This document shows, in pieces, positions 1 through 7,923 of a DNA stretch of 64,000 bases. The stretch covers positions 4,302,001-4,366,000 of the forward strand of contig NZ_CP042467.1 of NCBI RefSeq assembly GCF_007993755.1, given 5' to 3'. Within the stretch, counting starts at the first letter, position 1. Each line of letters starts with the position of its first letter. A model generated the notes under the pieces. It made no database searches. It was not told the DNA's origin and saw nothing but the letters and a program-made list of their open reading frames with translations. The DNA is from Microvenator marinus (GTDB taxonomy: Bacteria; Myxococcota_A; Bradymonadia; Bradymonadales; Bradymonadaceae). A program made the translations under genes and the position numbers.

Positions 1-81
1 AAACGTGTGCTCCAGACCTATTGGATCTACGCCTGGCTTTGGGACGAACATACCGTTCCGAAGTTCGATATGAAGTTGTAG
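1..81 (+). CDS. C-terminal end of an unidentified gene (partial)
   Basis: The frame is open from the first base, reads 26 codons and stops at TAG 79-81. It is rich in Trp and Tyr and ends in PKFDMKL. The start lies outside the window and no family can be named from so short a piece. The 124 bp that follow, up to the FHA gene, show no clear hairpin or gene. Confidence 0.55.
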   Translation, partial: KRVLQTYWIYAWLWDEHTVPKFDMKL

Positions 82-205
82 GCGCGCATTAAATTGATGA
101 ACTTAGAATTTCTGTGATAGGAATGTATGGAAAATTCCGTTCAGGGTTGCGTCTTCAGTTGGGTAGACTATCCTTGTGGCTCGGAATTGTGCGTAAGGTC
201 AGTGC

Positions 206-1912
206 ATGTTCAAGCTCGTGATAGAGGATGACGAAGGTAATAAGACCGTCGTCCCAGTCATCCGAGATGAAATTTCCATCGGGCGTCAGGAAGGTAATAC
301 CATCCGGCTGACCGAAAGAAACGTCTCCAGACGCCACGCGAAGCTGGTTAGGGCCAGCGATAATTCGATCGTGGTGGAAGAACTTTCAGCCCGTTATGGG
401 ATTCGAAAGAATGGCGAGAAAATTGCGGGCAAAGCTGACTTCGCCATCGGGGATGTATTCCTGATCGGTGATTATCGCTTGACCTTGCAAGGTGACGCGC
501 CTCCGGAAGCCAAGCCTGAGCTTCCGAAATTCAATGGCGCTCCGCCGCCAGCCTCCTTCCCGAAACCCTCGGGCGGGGGATTTTCGAATCAGCCCACGCA
601 GATCACACGGACCGAAGATCTCGAGAAACGCGCCTCTCAGGGCACCGAGATTATCCCGGCAGCCCCCGCGAAAATCGTCGTCGTATCCTCGAATTTCGCA
701 GGGCAAGAGTTTCCGCTCACCAACAAAGAGATGGTGATCGGCCGCGGTGATGAGTGCGATATCATCGTCGACCACAGGTCCGTCTCACAATCCCATGCCA
801 AGATCGTTCGCGAAACCAGCGGCACCTATAAAATCGTCGACCTGAACAGCAAGAATGGCATCAAGGTCTCTGGCGAAGAGTATAAGGCTGTTCACCTCAA
901 ACGCGGCGATATCATTGAGCTTGGCCATGTGAAGTTCAGATTCGTTGAGCCGAATGAAAACTACGTCTTCACGCCTCAGGCCGTCATCCCCGACGATGAT
1001 GATATTGCTCCGCCAAAGGGTGGAAATAAGAATCTTTTGATCGGCGTGCTTGGATTCGCGGTCATCGGTGCACTGGCGGTAGCCGGTTACGCCCTGACCC
1101 AGATGAATTCGACCAAGTCGGAAGGTGAAGAGCCCGTTGCGGTTCAGGCAGAACCCGCCGCAGAAGACGCGCCAAAATCCTCCGTTCAACCTCAACTCGA
1201 CAAGGCAGTCGAAGAGCTGAACCAAGGAAACGCTGACCGCTCAATCGCCATTCTGGAACTCGCCAGGGACACCCTGAGCCCAAGCCCAGAAGAAAAGACT
1301 AAGATTTCAGACCTCTTAAGCCAGGCGCGTCGTGAAAAACCGCTTGAAGAAGCCCTTAAGGAAAGCCGGGCCTCGTTTGAGGATAAGCGCTATGTAGACG
1401 CTCTCAAGCGGCTCAAGAGCATTCCTCCAGAGGACTCTATTATCTATGGCTTGCTCAAAGAGGAGGGTCTTGTGGAGAAATCCATTGAGCAAGTCCTCGC
1501 TCAGGCTGAAGCTGCACACGAAGAGGGCGATTCTGAAGAAGCCATGGGTCTTGTGGAAGAGGTCCTGCTTTTTGACTCGGAAAACCAGGCCGCCGCGGCG
1601 CTTCGGTCGAAGATCGAGGCAGCAGAGCCGGCAGAACCTGTGGCCGTAGCCCAGAAGTCGTCTCCATCCAACGCGGTTAAGAGGCCTCCCGTTAAGAAGG
1701 GAATGACTCCGGAAGAGAGGGATGCCCGTATCGAACGCGCTCAAGAAGCCTTCAAGGGTGGCGATTGGCAAGCCGTGATCGACGAGTGTAAGCCCATCAA
1801 AAATGCCCGCTGTTACCGCCTGATGGGTGTCGCCTATTCCAAGATCGGCGACAAAGAAAAGACCTGTGAGTATTTTGAAAAAGCAGGTACAAAACACCCC
1901 GACTGTCCGTGA
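206..1912 (+). CDS. Double FHA-domain, single-pass membrane protein with TPR-like C-terminus
   Basis: The 568-residue protein has two forkhead-associated domains. FHA-1 lies at about 1-95 (SIGRQEGN followed by SRRHAKL) and FHA-2 at about 155-247 (VIGRGDECD followed by SQSHAKI and SKNGIKV). Both keep the Arg, Ser/His and Asn residues that bind phosphothreonine. One membrane helix follows at about 276-298, then a 270-residue helical region with TPR-like repeats ending in a Cys-containing TPR (about 530-568). FHA domains read Ser/Thr phosphorylation, so this is likely a membrane adaptor with cytoplasmic FHA domains and the TPR part across the membrane; two candidate kinases are encoded elsewhere in the window. 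The start ATG 206 has AAGG about 8 bp upstream. The stop overlaps a short ATG-led reading frame that precedes hflX. The partner is unknown. Confidence 0.9.
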   Translation: MFKLVIEDDEGNKTVVPVIRDEISIGRQEGNTIRLTERNVSRRHAKLVRASDNSIVVEELSARYGIRKNGEKIAGKADFAIGDVFLIGDYRLTLQGDAPPEAKPELPKFNGAPPPASFPKPSGGGFSNQPTQITRTEDLEKRASQGTEIIPAAPAKIVVVSSNFAGQEFPLTNKEMVIGRGDECDIIVDHRSVSQSHAKIVRETSGTYKIVDLNSKNGIKVSGEEYKAVHLKRGDIIELGHVKFRFVEPNENYVFTPQAVIPDDDDIAPPKGGNKNLLIGVLGFAVIGALAVAGYALTQMNSTKSEGEEPVAVQAEPAAEDAPKSSVQPQLDKAVEELNQGNADRSIAILELARDTLSPSPEEKTKISDLLSQARREKPLEEALKESRASFEDKRYVDALKRLKSIPPEDSIIYGLLKEEGLVEKSIEQVLAQAEAAHEEGDSEEAMGLVEEVLLFDSENQAAAALRSKIEAAEPAEPVAVAQKSSPSNAVKRPPVKKGMTPEERDARIERAQEAFKGGDWQAVIDECKPIKNARCYRLMGVAYSKIGDKEKTCEYFEKAGTKHPDCP

Positions 1913-1932
1913 TGAGGCAAGACTATCGCTAA
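1912..1932 (+). other. Six-codon mini-ORF bridging the FHA gene and hflX
   Basis: ATG at 1912 overlaps the TGA stop of the FHA gene (TGATG) and reads MRQDYR before TAA at 1930-1932, one frame away from hflX. It could be a termination-reinitiation hook or the 5' end of hflX joined by a +1 shift. There is no independent evidence that it is translated. Confidence 0.3.
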
Positions 1933-3598
1933 GATATTTGGGGATCTGAGTAAGCTCAAAGCTAGCCAGATCAAATCTCTAGAAAAATTCTACAAACGAA
2001 AAATCCCTACAGCTCGTGCCGTCTCTCAGGAGTTTGCGTCGGAGCTCACCCTCTTTACGCGAGAGACCAACCGAGTCATCGCTGCGCTCGTGAATCGAAA
2101 TGGGCAGGTAGAACACCTCGCTGTAGGTGATGCTCAACGTGTTTACCTCCCAGATATCGGCCGCGCTCGCGTCGGTGCCGGAAGGTTTCGTGGGCTTCGC
2201 CTTATCCGGACATTCATCACGCCTACGCGCAAGGTGGAGCTGAGCGCCGAGGATATTACGGACCTCTCCAAGCTTAGACTTGATGCCGTGATCTCGGTCG
2301 CGGTGGGGCCCGGAGGCTACCCCGCAGAGACTGCGTTTGCGTATCTCGTCCCCGACAATCCCGACGGGCAGATCTACCAGCTCGATAAGTTTCCGAACCC
2401 CGCTGAAGTCGACGTTGATTTCGAACATTTCATCCTCGAACTCGAGGCGGAATTTCAGAAAAAAGCAGAGGATACGGTCAAGGTCGCGGGCCAACCGGCC
2501 ATGCTCATTCTGGTGGCCACCCCGAACATGCGCCACCTCGAAGTGGAACTCGCCGAGATGCAGGAACTCTGCCGTACGGCCGGTGTTCACGTGGTGGAAA
2601 CCGTGGTGCAAAAGCGCTCTCAGATCCATCCGAAGTACGCGGTTGGACACGGGAAGATCGAAGAGATCAACCTTCGGGCACTTCAACTCGACGTGGACCT
2701 ATTGATTTTTGGGCAGGACCTTCATCCGGGCCAGATGCGAGCGATCACCAACGAGACGGAGCTCAAGGTTATCGACCGTACTCAGTTGATCCTCGATATC
2801 TTTGCTCAGCACGCGACTACGGCTGACGGAAAGCTTCAGGTTGAACTCGCCCAGCTCAAGTACAATCTGCCGCGTCTCTCCTCCAAGAATACCGGGATGA
2901 GCCGACTGACCGGTGGAATCGGCGGTAGAGGGCCGGGTGAGACAAAACTCGAGATCAATCGTCGCCGTGCCAACGATCGCATTCGGCAATTGCAAAACGA
3001 TATCGAAAAGCTCTCAGGTCAGCGCCAGTTGAGGCGCTCGAGGCGAACCAAGAGTGATGTCCCCGTGGTCGGCATCGTTGGATACACCAACGCGGGAAAG
3101 TCCACCCTCTTAAACCAACTCACCAACTCGCAGGTTCTGAGCGAAGACAAACTCTTTGCGACGCTCGTTCCGACCTCTCGCCGCCTCCGATTTCCTGATG
3201 AGCGTGAACTCGTACTCACCGATACGGTGGGTTTCATTCACGACCTCCCACAGGATCTTGTGGCTGCATTCAAGGCCACGCTCGAGGAGCTCGAAGACGC
3301 CGATCTCTTGTTGCACGTCGTGGATATGGCTGAAGAAACTTGCGAGGACCGCATTCGTTCCGTCAATAAGATCCTGGAAGAAATCGGGATCGGTAAAAAA
3401 GAGCAGATTCTGGTCTTCAACAAGATGGACAAGGTCGACCCCAGACTGGCTCGGGCGTTTGCCAATCAGTGGGATGCCGTACCGATCTCCGCCCTGGAGC
3501 GCCAAACCACGCTAGAGCTCATCGAGGTTTTGGAACGTAAACTCTTCAGGCAGTCCAAAGAAAGAGACTTTCGCAGCGAAATGAACTCCGGCGATTGA
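1925..3598 (+). CDS. hflX: GTPase HflX, probably starting at a non-AUG codon
   Basis: HflX is a ribosome-associated GTPase that splits stalled 70S ribosomes. The G domain shows GYTNAGKST (G1, about 386-394 from codon 1925), DTVGF (G3) and NKMD (G4). The family-specific Gly-rich linker GGIGGRGPGETKLEINRR lies just before it. The first in-frame ATG is at 2090, but homology to the HflX N-terminal domain clearly runs upstream (FGDLSKLKASQIKSLEKFY, then ...PTARAVS). The frame is open back to a stop at 1913-1915 and holds no ATG, GTG or TTG in that stretch. ATC at 1925 sits 7 bp after a GAGG motif, so I place the start there (557 residues). A start at 2090 would remove 55 conserved residues. A sequencing indel or a frameshift from the mini-ORF at 1912 are the alternatives. 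Confidence 0.85.
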   Translation: MAKIFGDLSKLKASQIKSLEKFYKRKIPTARAVSQEFASELTLFTRETNRVIAALVNRNGQVEHLAVGDAQRVYLPDIGRARVGAGRFRGLRLIRTFITPTRKVELSAEDITDLSKLRLDAVISVAVGPGGYPAETAFAYLVPDNPDGQIYQLDKFPNPAEVDVDFEHFILELEAEFQKKAEDTVKVAGQPAMLILVATPNMRHLEVELAEMQELCRTAGVHVVETVVQKRSQIHPKYAVGHGKIEEINLRALQLDVDLLIFGQDLHPGQMRAITNETELKVIDRTQLILDIFAQHATTADGKLQVELAQLKYNLPRLSSKNTGMSRLTGGIGGRGPGETKLEINRRRANDRIRQLQNDIEKLSGQRQLRRSRRTKSDVPVVGIVGYTNAGKSTLLNQLTNSQVLSEDKLFATLVPTSRRLRFPDERELVLTDTVGFIHDLPQDLVAAFKATLEELEDADLLLHVVDMAEETCEDRIRSVNKILEEIGIGKKEQILVFNKMDKVDPRLARAFANQWDAVPISALERQTTLELIEVLERKLFRQSKERDFRSEMNSGD

Positions 3599-3704
3599 TT
3601 GCGGCATCCAAGAGGCATAAACTTGGGAATGGATGCGCAGCAGAACTTGGTTATGTTCGCTGAGCGTCGAGCATTCCGAGTCGAGCTCCAGAAGGTTTAA
3701 CCAG

Positions 3705-4580
3705 ATGACATACGAGGAATTCGAGTGGCACGTATTGAGGATGGCGTACGAAGAGAACGTCAACCGGTTCCGTACGCCTATGTTGGCGTATGCCCTAGGT
3801 ATCCCACACGATGCTGTCCGGAACTTCTTGGAGCAAGCGGCCCATAACGGTGTTTTGGAGTTGGACCTCAATGAAGAAGGCGTCTTGGAGTATTTTGTTC
3901 CGGGAGTCGACGAGTCCAAGCCCGCTCTCAAGCCCATTTGGAGACAGGAAGAACCCGAGCCTAAGCCACGCCAGGTGGACGAATTTGGCCACGACGGGTC
4001 CGTCACGGCCATTGAGCATCCCATGGAGATAGCGAGGCCGCGGGCTATTCCTGCGCCTCCCTCAAGCCTTCGAGAGCATGCGCTCGCGTTGCGCCCCCAA
4101 ACCGGTTTGGAGTCGTTGCGTGTAGAGGCCTCTGATGAGGCGTTTTGCGACCCGTCTAAGACCATGTTCATGAGGCAGATTCGCGTCTACGGCGCGCAAT
4201 CACCGCAGGCCATCAAGGATCAGGTCACCCGTCTTTTCCAGTCTTTTGGCTACAAGATCGTGGATTCGTCGGCTGAACGTATGCGCTTTGAGCGCGGCAG
4301 CGTGATGTTCATTCTCGCGCTCGTGCCCCTCTTTATTCTGGTTATTCCACTTTTCGTCTATCTCTTTTTGTACGTGATGGGGCGCTCCACCATCCACCAA
4401 GAACCCATTGAGCTCGACGTGCAGCTTCGGCGCGGCCAGTCCGACGAGCCCTACTGGGAGATCGACCTCACCTTTGTTGGATTGCATGGCGTTGTGCTCG
4501 GTGCCGCCGATCAACAAGTACTCAATCGCGAAATCGACACTCTAAAAGACGAACTCAAATGGTCACTGGCTCAAATCTAA
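3705..4580 (+). CDS. Membrane protein of unknown function with winged-helix-like N-terminus
   Basis: The 291-residue protein is unrecognised. Residues 1-60 look like a small helical, perhaps winged-helix, module (TPMLAYALGIPHDAVRNFLEQ). A Pro/Glu-rich linker runs to about 145. Residues 155-200 form an alpha/beta stretch with Arg and Lys, followed by one long hydrophobic segment at 200-226 that may cross the membrane twice. A 65-residue C-terminal part follows. ATG 3705 is chosen over an upstream frame extension from 3633 because AGAAGG lies 9 bp before it and the upstream residues look non-coding. It stands between hflX and a lipoprotein gene on the same strand. Confidence 0.75.
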   Translation: MTYEEFEWHVLRMAYEENVNRFRTPMLAYALGIPHDAVRNFLEQAAHNGVLELDLNEEGVLEYFVPGVDESKPALKPIWRQEEPEPKPRQVDEFGHDGSVTAIEHPMEIARPRAIPAPPSSLREHALALRPQTGLESLRVEASDEAFCDPSKTMFMRQIRVYGAQSPQAIKDQVTRLFQSFGYKIVDSSAERMRFERGSVMFILALVPLFILVIPLFVYLFLYVMGRSTIHQEPIELDVQLRRGQSDEPYWEIDLTFVGLHGVVLGAADQQVLNREIDTLKDELKWSLAQI

Positions 4581-4630
4581 TTTGGAGCTAAATGGTTGGA
4601 GTTCGTTAGGGTTTGGGTTATGAAGGGGAC

Positions 4631-6169
4631 ATGAAGGATATCAAAATCGGTTTAACCCTCTTGGGGATCGTGTGTTTGAGTAGTTGTACGCTGCTTGTCG
4701 ACTTCGATGAGTGCACGACGAGCGAAGATTGCGAAGCTAAGTTTGGTGCCGGTGTTTCTTGTGACGCCGGTATCTGCCAGACCGCTGCGCCCGCAGGATT
4801 ACTCGGGGGGCCGTGTCAGCGTGTCATCGGTCCGGTCGATGCCGGCAATGCTTTTAATATTGGGGTCCTCCTGCCTACTTCGGGTGATGAAGCAGGGTTC
4901 GGAATTCCACTCGTCAACGCGATTGAGGTCGCGCAATCCGATATCAATTCCGGCGGAGGCGTGCTTGGCCGCCCCATCGGCTTGGTCGTTTGCGATACCG
5001 AGGGGCTTGATGACGTCGCGCTACAAGGCGCCGAACATCTGGTCAATCGGGCCAAAGTTGCTGCCATCATCGGTCCAGATTTCTCCAGACAAACCATCGA
5101 CGTAGCCAACGAGCACACAATTCCTGGAAACACGGTACTGGTCACGCCTTCCGGGACTGCGGCATCCATCACTACGCTTGCCGACAACAACCTGGTATGG
5201 CGCACATGCCCCAGTGATAACCTCCAGGGACAAGCTCTTGCACAGGTCGTTTCGAGCGAGATCGATAAACTCGATGCCGTGGAACGCCCCGTCGTATGGT
5301 CGTTCCACCTTGAACAAGACACGTATGGGGTCGGCCTCCAAGAGACCTTGAACAGTGGGCTTGGCTCCGAGCTCGTTGCCTCAGAGAGCTATATTGCGCG
5401 CGTGTACCCCACGAACTGGCAGGAGTGGATCGTAGGGCAGCTATCGTCTTTGCCTGAACCAGATTTGATCGTGCTTCTCGGAGCCTCCGAGGCCTGGGAT
5501 ATCGCCGAAGAAATCGACCGAATCTACCCGGGTAAGAAGTACTTCTTCGCTGACGCCGCAAAGAACAACGAAGAGGCCATGCGAACAAGCTCTGACCTCG
5601 AAGGAAGGATTTTGGGCGTCGCTCCACAAAATGTGGGCGAGGCGGGCTACACGCCTTTTTTGAACTTCTCTACGAAATACCGCTCGAGATTCGACGGACA
5701 AGACCCGGCGCAGCTCCAGTTTGTGGCGAATGCGTACGATGCGTTAATCGCAGTAGCCTTTGGCGCTGCGGCCGGCGGGTTTACCGGCACAGGCATCGCC
5801 GAAGGAATGTCCAGAATCTCAGACGCCAACGGTCAGTCCATAGAAGGCTCTCAAACCGCGATCCAATTGGGGTTCCAGACCCTCTCGCAGGAAGGAACTA
5901 TCGACTACCAGGGGGCCTCAGGTCCCCTTGATTTCGATGCCAATGGTGATCCCGCCAACACTCCAATCGCCTTATGGTGTTTCCGCGATTCCGGAACGCC
6001 CGAAGTAGGCGTAGTGCTCTCATCGGACGGGACATTTACGTCTCTCGATTGTGACGCCGCGCCCACCAACAATCCGGACCCTGATCCAGATATGGGCGCA
6101 GATATGGGAATGCCGGATATGCAAGTCGACATGGAAGTCGACATGGGGGACGTAGATGCGGATATGTAA
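4631..6169 (+). CDS. Periplasmic-binding lipoprotein, branched-chain amino acid / amide type
   Basis: Residues 1-19 are a lipoprotein signal ending in LSSC (Cys19). A short Cys-rich stretch follows (CTTSEDC to CDAGICQ). Residues about 75-445 form a type I periplasmic-binding fold of the LivJ family (IGVLLPTSGDEAGFG, DINSGGGVLGRPI, and AKVAAIIGPDFS). The tail is an Asp-Met/Pro-rich run (PDPDPDMGADMGMPDM and similar). Such proteins bind amino acids or small amides, but no ABC permease or ATPase lies nearby, so it may be a sensor or orphan receptor. ATG 4631 gives an ideal signal peptide; a TTG at 4613 in the same frame is the alternative start. The gene abuts the DUF4112 gene (2 bp gap). Confidence 0.85.
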   Translation: MKDIKIGLTLLGIVCLSSCTLLVDFDECTTSEDCEAKFGAGVSCDAGICQTAAPAGLLGGPCQRVIGPVDAGNAFNIGVLLPTSGDEAGFGIPLVNAIEVAQSDINSGGGVLGRPIGLVVCDTEGLDDVALQGAEHLVNRAKVAAIIGPDFSRQTIDVANEHTIPGNTVLVTPSGTAASITTLADNNLVWRTCPSDNLQGQALAQVVSSEIDKLDAVERPVVWSFHLEQDTYGVGLQETLNSGLGSELVASESYIARVYPTNWQEWIVGQLSSLPEPDLIVLLGASEAWDIAEEIDRIYPGKKYFFADAAKNNEEAMRTSSDLEGRILGVAPQNVGEAGYTPFLNFSTKYRSRFDGQDPAQLQFVANAYDALIAVAFGAAAGGFTGTGIAEGMSRISDANGQSIEGSQTAIQLGFQTLSQEGTIDYQGASGPLDFDANGDPANTPIALWCFRDSGTPEVGVVLSSDGTFTSLDCDAAPTNNPDPDPDMGADMGMPDMQVDMEVDMGDVDADM

Positions 6170-6171
6170 TT

Positions 6172-6699
6172 ATGTCTGAAATGGTCCTTGCGCCCGACCG
6201 AGTTGAGCGCTCCCTGGCACGCCTAGACCGACTCGCACGTTTGATGGACGACCAATTCAAGGTCCCCGTTCTCAAAGTCAGGGTGGGTCTCGACCCCATT
6301 ATCGGCTTGATTCCGGGCGGTGGAGATTGGGTCACATGGGTGGTCTCCTCATTTATCCTCTGGGAAGCGGCAAAACTTCGCGTCCCGAAAGCCCTTCTAT
6401 TGCAAATGGCCGCAAACCTCACCGTAGACTTTCTCGCGGGCTATGTGCCTGTGGCGGGTGACGTGGCCGATATCTTTATCAAGGCGAACCGAAAAAACGT
6501 GGATCTTGTGTTCCGGTACTTCCAGGCTGAGACTGACCCGCTGGCGCGTTCCAAGGTCGTCGTTAAAAAAGACCTGAAAACACTGGAAAACACAAACCCA
6601 GTCTTGATTTATGGTTTGGCAATAGCAATCATATCCATTCTCTTTGTAATAGCGAGCATACCAATTGCCCTCTTGATTTGGGCATTTTCCGAAGGTTGA
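6172..6699 (+). CDS. DUF4112-family membrane protein
   Basis: The 175-residue protein carries the DUF4112 core: LARLMDDQFKVP, VGLDPIIGLIPGGGDW and AGYVPVAGDVADIF, with a Gly/Pro-rich hairpin in each half. A hydrophobic C-terminal helix (about 145-172) anchors it in the membrane. The family is widespread in bacteria and fungi and its function is unknown. It starts 2 bp after the binding-lipoprotein gene and is followed at once by the MYXO-CTERM gene, so the three are probably co-transcribed. Confidence 0.85.
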   Translation: MSEMVLAPDRVERSLARLDRLARLMDDQFKVPVLKVRVGLDPIIGLIPGGGDWVTWVVSSFILWEAAKLRVPKALLLQMAANLTVDFLAGYVPVAGDVADIFIKANRKNVDLVFRYFQAETDPLARSKVVVKKDLKTLENTNPVLIYGLAIAIISILFVIASIPIALLIWAFSEG

Positions 6700-6701
6700 A
6701 G

Positions 6702-7511
6702 ATGAAGAATATTTTGGGCGTAGTTTGTGTAATTGGATTGATGTCAGTCCACGATTTGGCCGACGCTCGTGCAGGGCGCCAGAATCTGGTTCCTAACGGG
6801 CTGGAGAACAATTGTGCCACGTGCCACGTTTCACCAGCAGGTGGCGGAGCGCGAAATGCGTTTGGTGTGCAAGTGGAGGATGCCTTCGACGACGGTACTT
6901 TTGATTGGGCTGATTTCTACAATCTAGACGCAGATGGTGATGGTTACTCAAATGGTGAGGAGCTCGGCGATCCTGAGGGAACGTGGACGGACGGAGCTGC
7001 GGGCGACTATCTCTCGCACCCAGGCGTTGAATCGAGCACCCCGTGCGGCAACGGAACCATTGAAGGCCCCGAAGAATGCGATGGCGCCGATATCAATGAT
7101 GCGACGTGCGAAGCGGCTGATTTTGGAACCGGTACGGTTGCGTGTAGCTCCGAGTGTACGTTCGACTTCTCGGGCTGCGATGGCGCGCCAACCAATAATA
7201 TCAACAACACCAATGGTGCGACCAACAACGCCAACAACACCAATGGTGGTGGCTCGAATAACGTCAACACCAACGGCGCCAACAATACCAACGGCGTCAA
7301 TAATCCGGTGGGTTCCAACAATGAGCCCGGAAACAACGATAACAACAACTCGAACGGAGGAGATAACAACTCCGACGGGCCTTCAACCGGCGGCGACTCA
7401 GACGATTCCGGTTGCACCGCGGTTGATTCTAGCGCATCACCACTTGTCCTTCTCTTCGGCGTGTTCATGTTCATGCGCCGAAACAGAAGGCGAGTGAGCC
7501 ATGCTAAGTGA
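6702..7511 (+). CDS. Secreted surface protein with CxxCH, calcium repeat, Asn-rich linker and MYXO-CTERM-like tail
   Basis: The 269-residue protein starts with a signal peptide (cleavage near DLADARAG). A CATCH motif at about 42-46 could bind one c-type heme. A DADGDGYSNGEE calcium loop follows at about 77-88, then a Cys-rich patch and a long Asn/Thr/Gly linker (about 160-235). The end is Gly-Cys, a hydrophobic helix and MRRNRRR, matching the MYXO-CTERM sorting tail, in which the Cys is processed and lipidated for surface display. ATG 6702 has GAAGG 6 bp upstream; an in-frame TTG at 6678 is less likely. The 3' end overlaps the dksA-like gene by 11 bp. Confidence 0.85.
   Translation: MKNILGVVCVIGLMSVHDLADARAGRQNLVPNGLENNCATCHVSPAGGGARNAFGVQVEDAFDDGTFDWADFYNLDADGDGYSNGEELGDPEGTWTDGAAGDYLSHPGVESSTPCGNGTIEGPEECDGADINDATCEAADFGTGTVACSSECTFDFSGCDGAPTNNINNTNGATNNANNTNGGGSNNVNTNGANNTNGVNNPVGSNNEPGNNDNNNSNGGDNNSDGPSTGGDSDDSGCTAVDSSASPLVLLFGVFMFMRRNRRRVSHAK
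7186..7380 (+). repeat. Asn/Thr/Gly low-complexity coding repeat
   Basis: AACAACACCAATGG-type units repeat imperfectly and encode NNTNG and NNxN tracts. This is the spacer between the globular part and the sorting tail of the surface protein. Confidence 0.8.
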
Positions 7512-7899
7512 TGAATTCTTGAAGGAGATGGAAGGGAAACTTTTGGAAAGGCGCGCCGCGCTCGTTAAGCGACAGCTTAACGCCCAAAACGAACTCATCG
7601 AGATCCAAGCAAGTGACGCCGGAATCAGAGATTCGCTTGATACCACTGGGCTCGAACAAGAGTCCGCCCAGGCGATGATCATGAGGGAAAGAGAGCGCAA
7701 AGAACTCCTCGAGATCGATGAGGCCTTGCGCCGAATCGAGCAAGGCGAGTATGGAGTATGTGAAGCCACCGGAGAGCCCCTCTCCGAAAAGAGGCTTCGG
7801 GTTAATCCGCTCGCACGTCTAACTGTTGAAGCACAGGAAGATTTGGAGAGGGAAGAAAAACGAAGGAATTTTCGGCCCGGCTTGCTTGATGATATGTAG
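7501..7899 (+). CDS. DksA/TraR-family protein with degenerate zinc finger
   Basis: The 132-residue protein has the DksA layout: an N-terminal helical coiled-coil (about 1-80, including the tip region IRDSLDTTGLEQ) and a C-terminal finger (YGVCEATGEPLSEKRLRVNP, then ARLTVEAQE). Classical DksA has four zinc-binding Cys; here only the first is left and the others are Thr, Ala and Thr. DksA-family proteins bind the RNA polymerase secondary channel and alter promoter choice, and Cys-poor variants are known to work without zinc. It overlaps the upstream gene by 11 bp and lies 24 bp before clpX. Confidence 0.88.
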   Translation: MLSDEFLKEMEGKLLERRAALVKRQLNAQNELIEIQASDAGIRDSLDTTGLEQESAQAMIMRERERKELLEIDEALRRIEQGEYGVCEATGEPLSEKRLRVNPLARLTVEAQEDLEREEKRRNFRPGLLDDM

Positions 7900-7923
7900 T
7901 AGTTTCCTTCTCTGGTGCACTTA

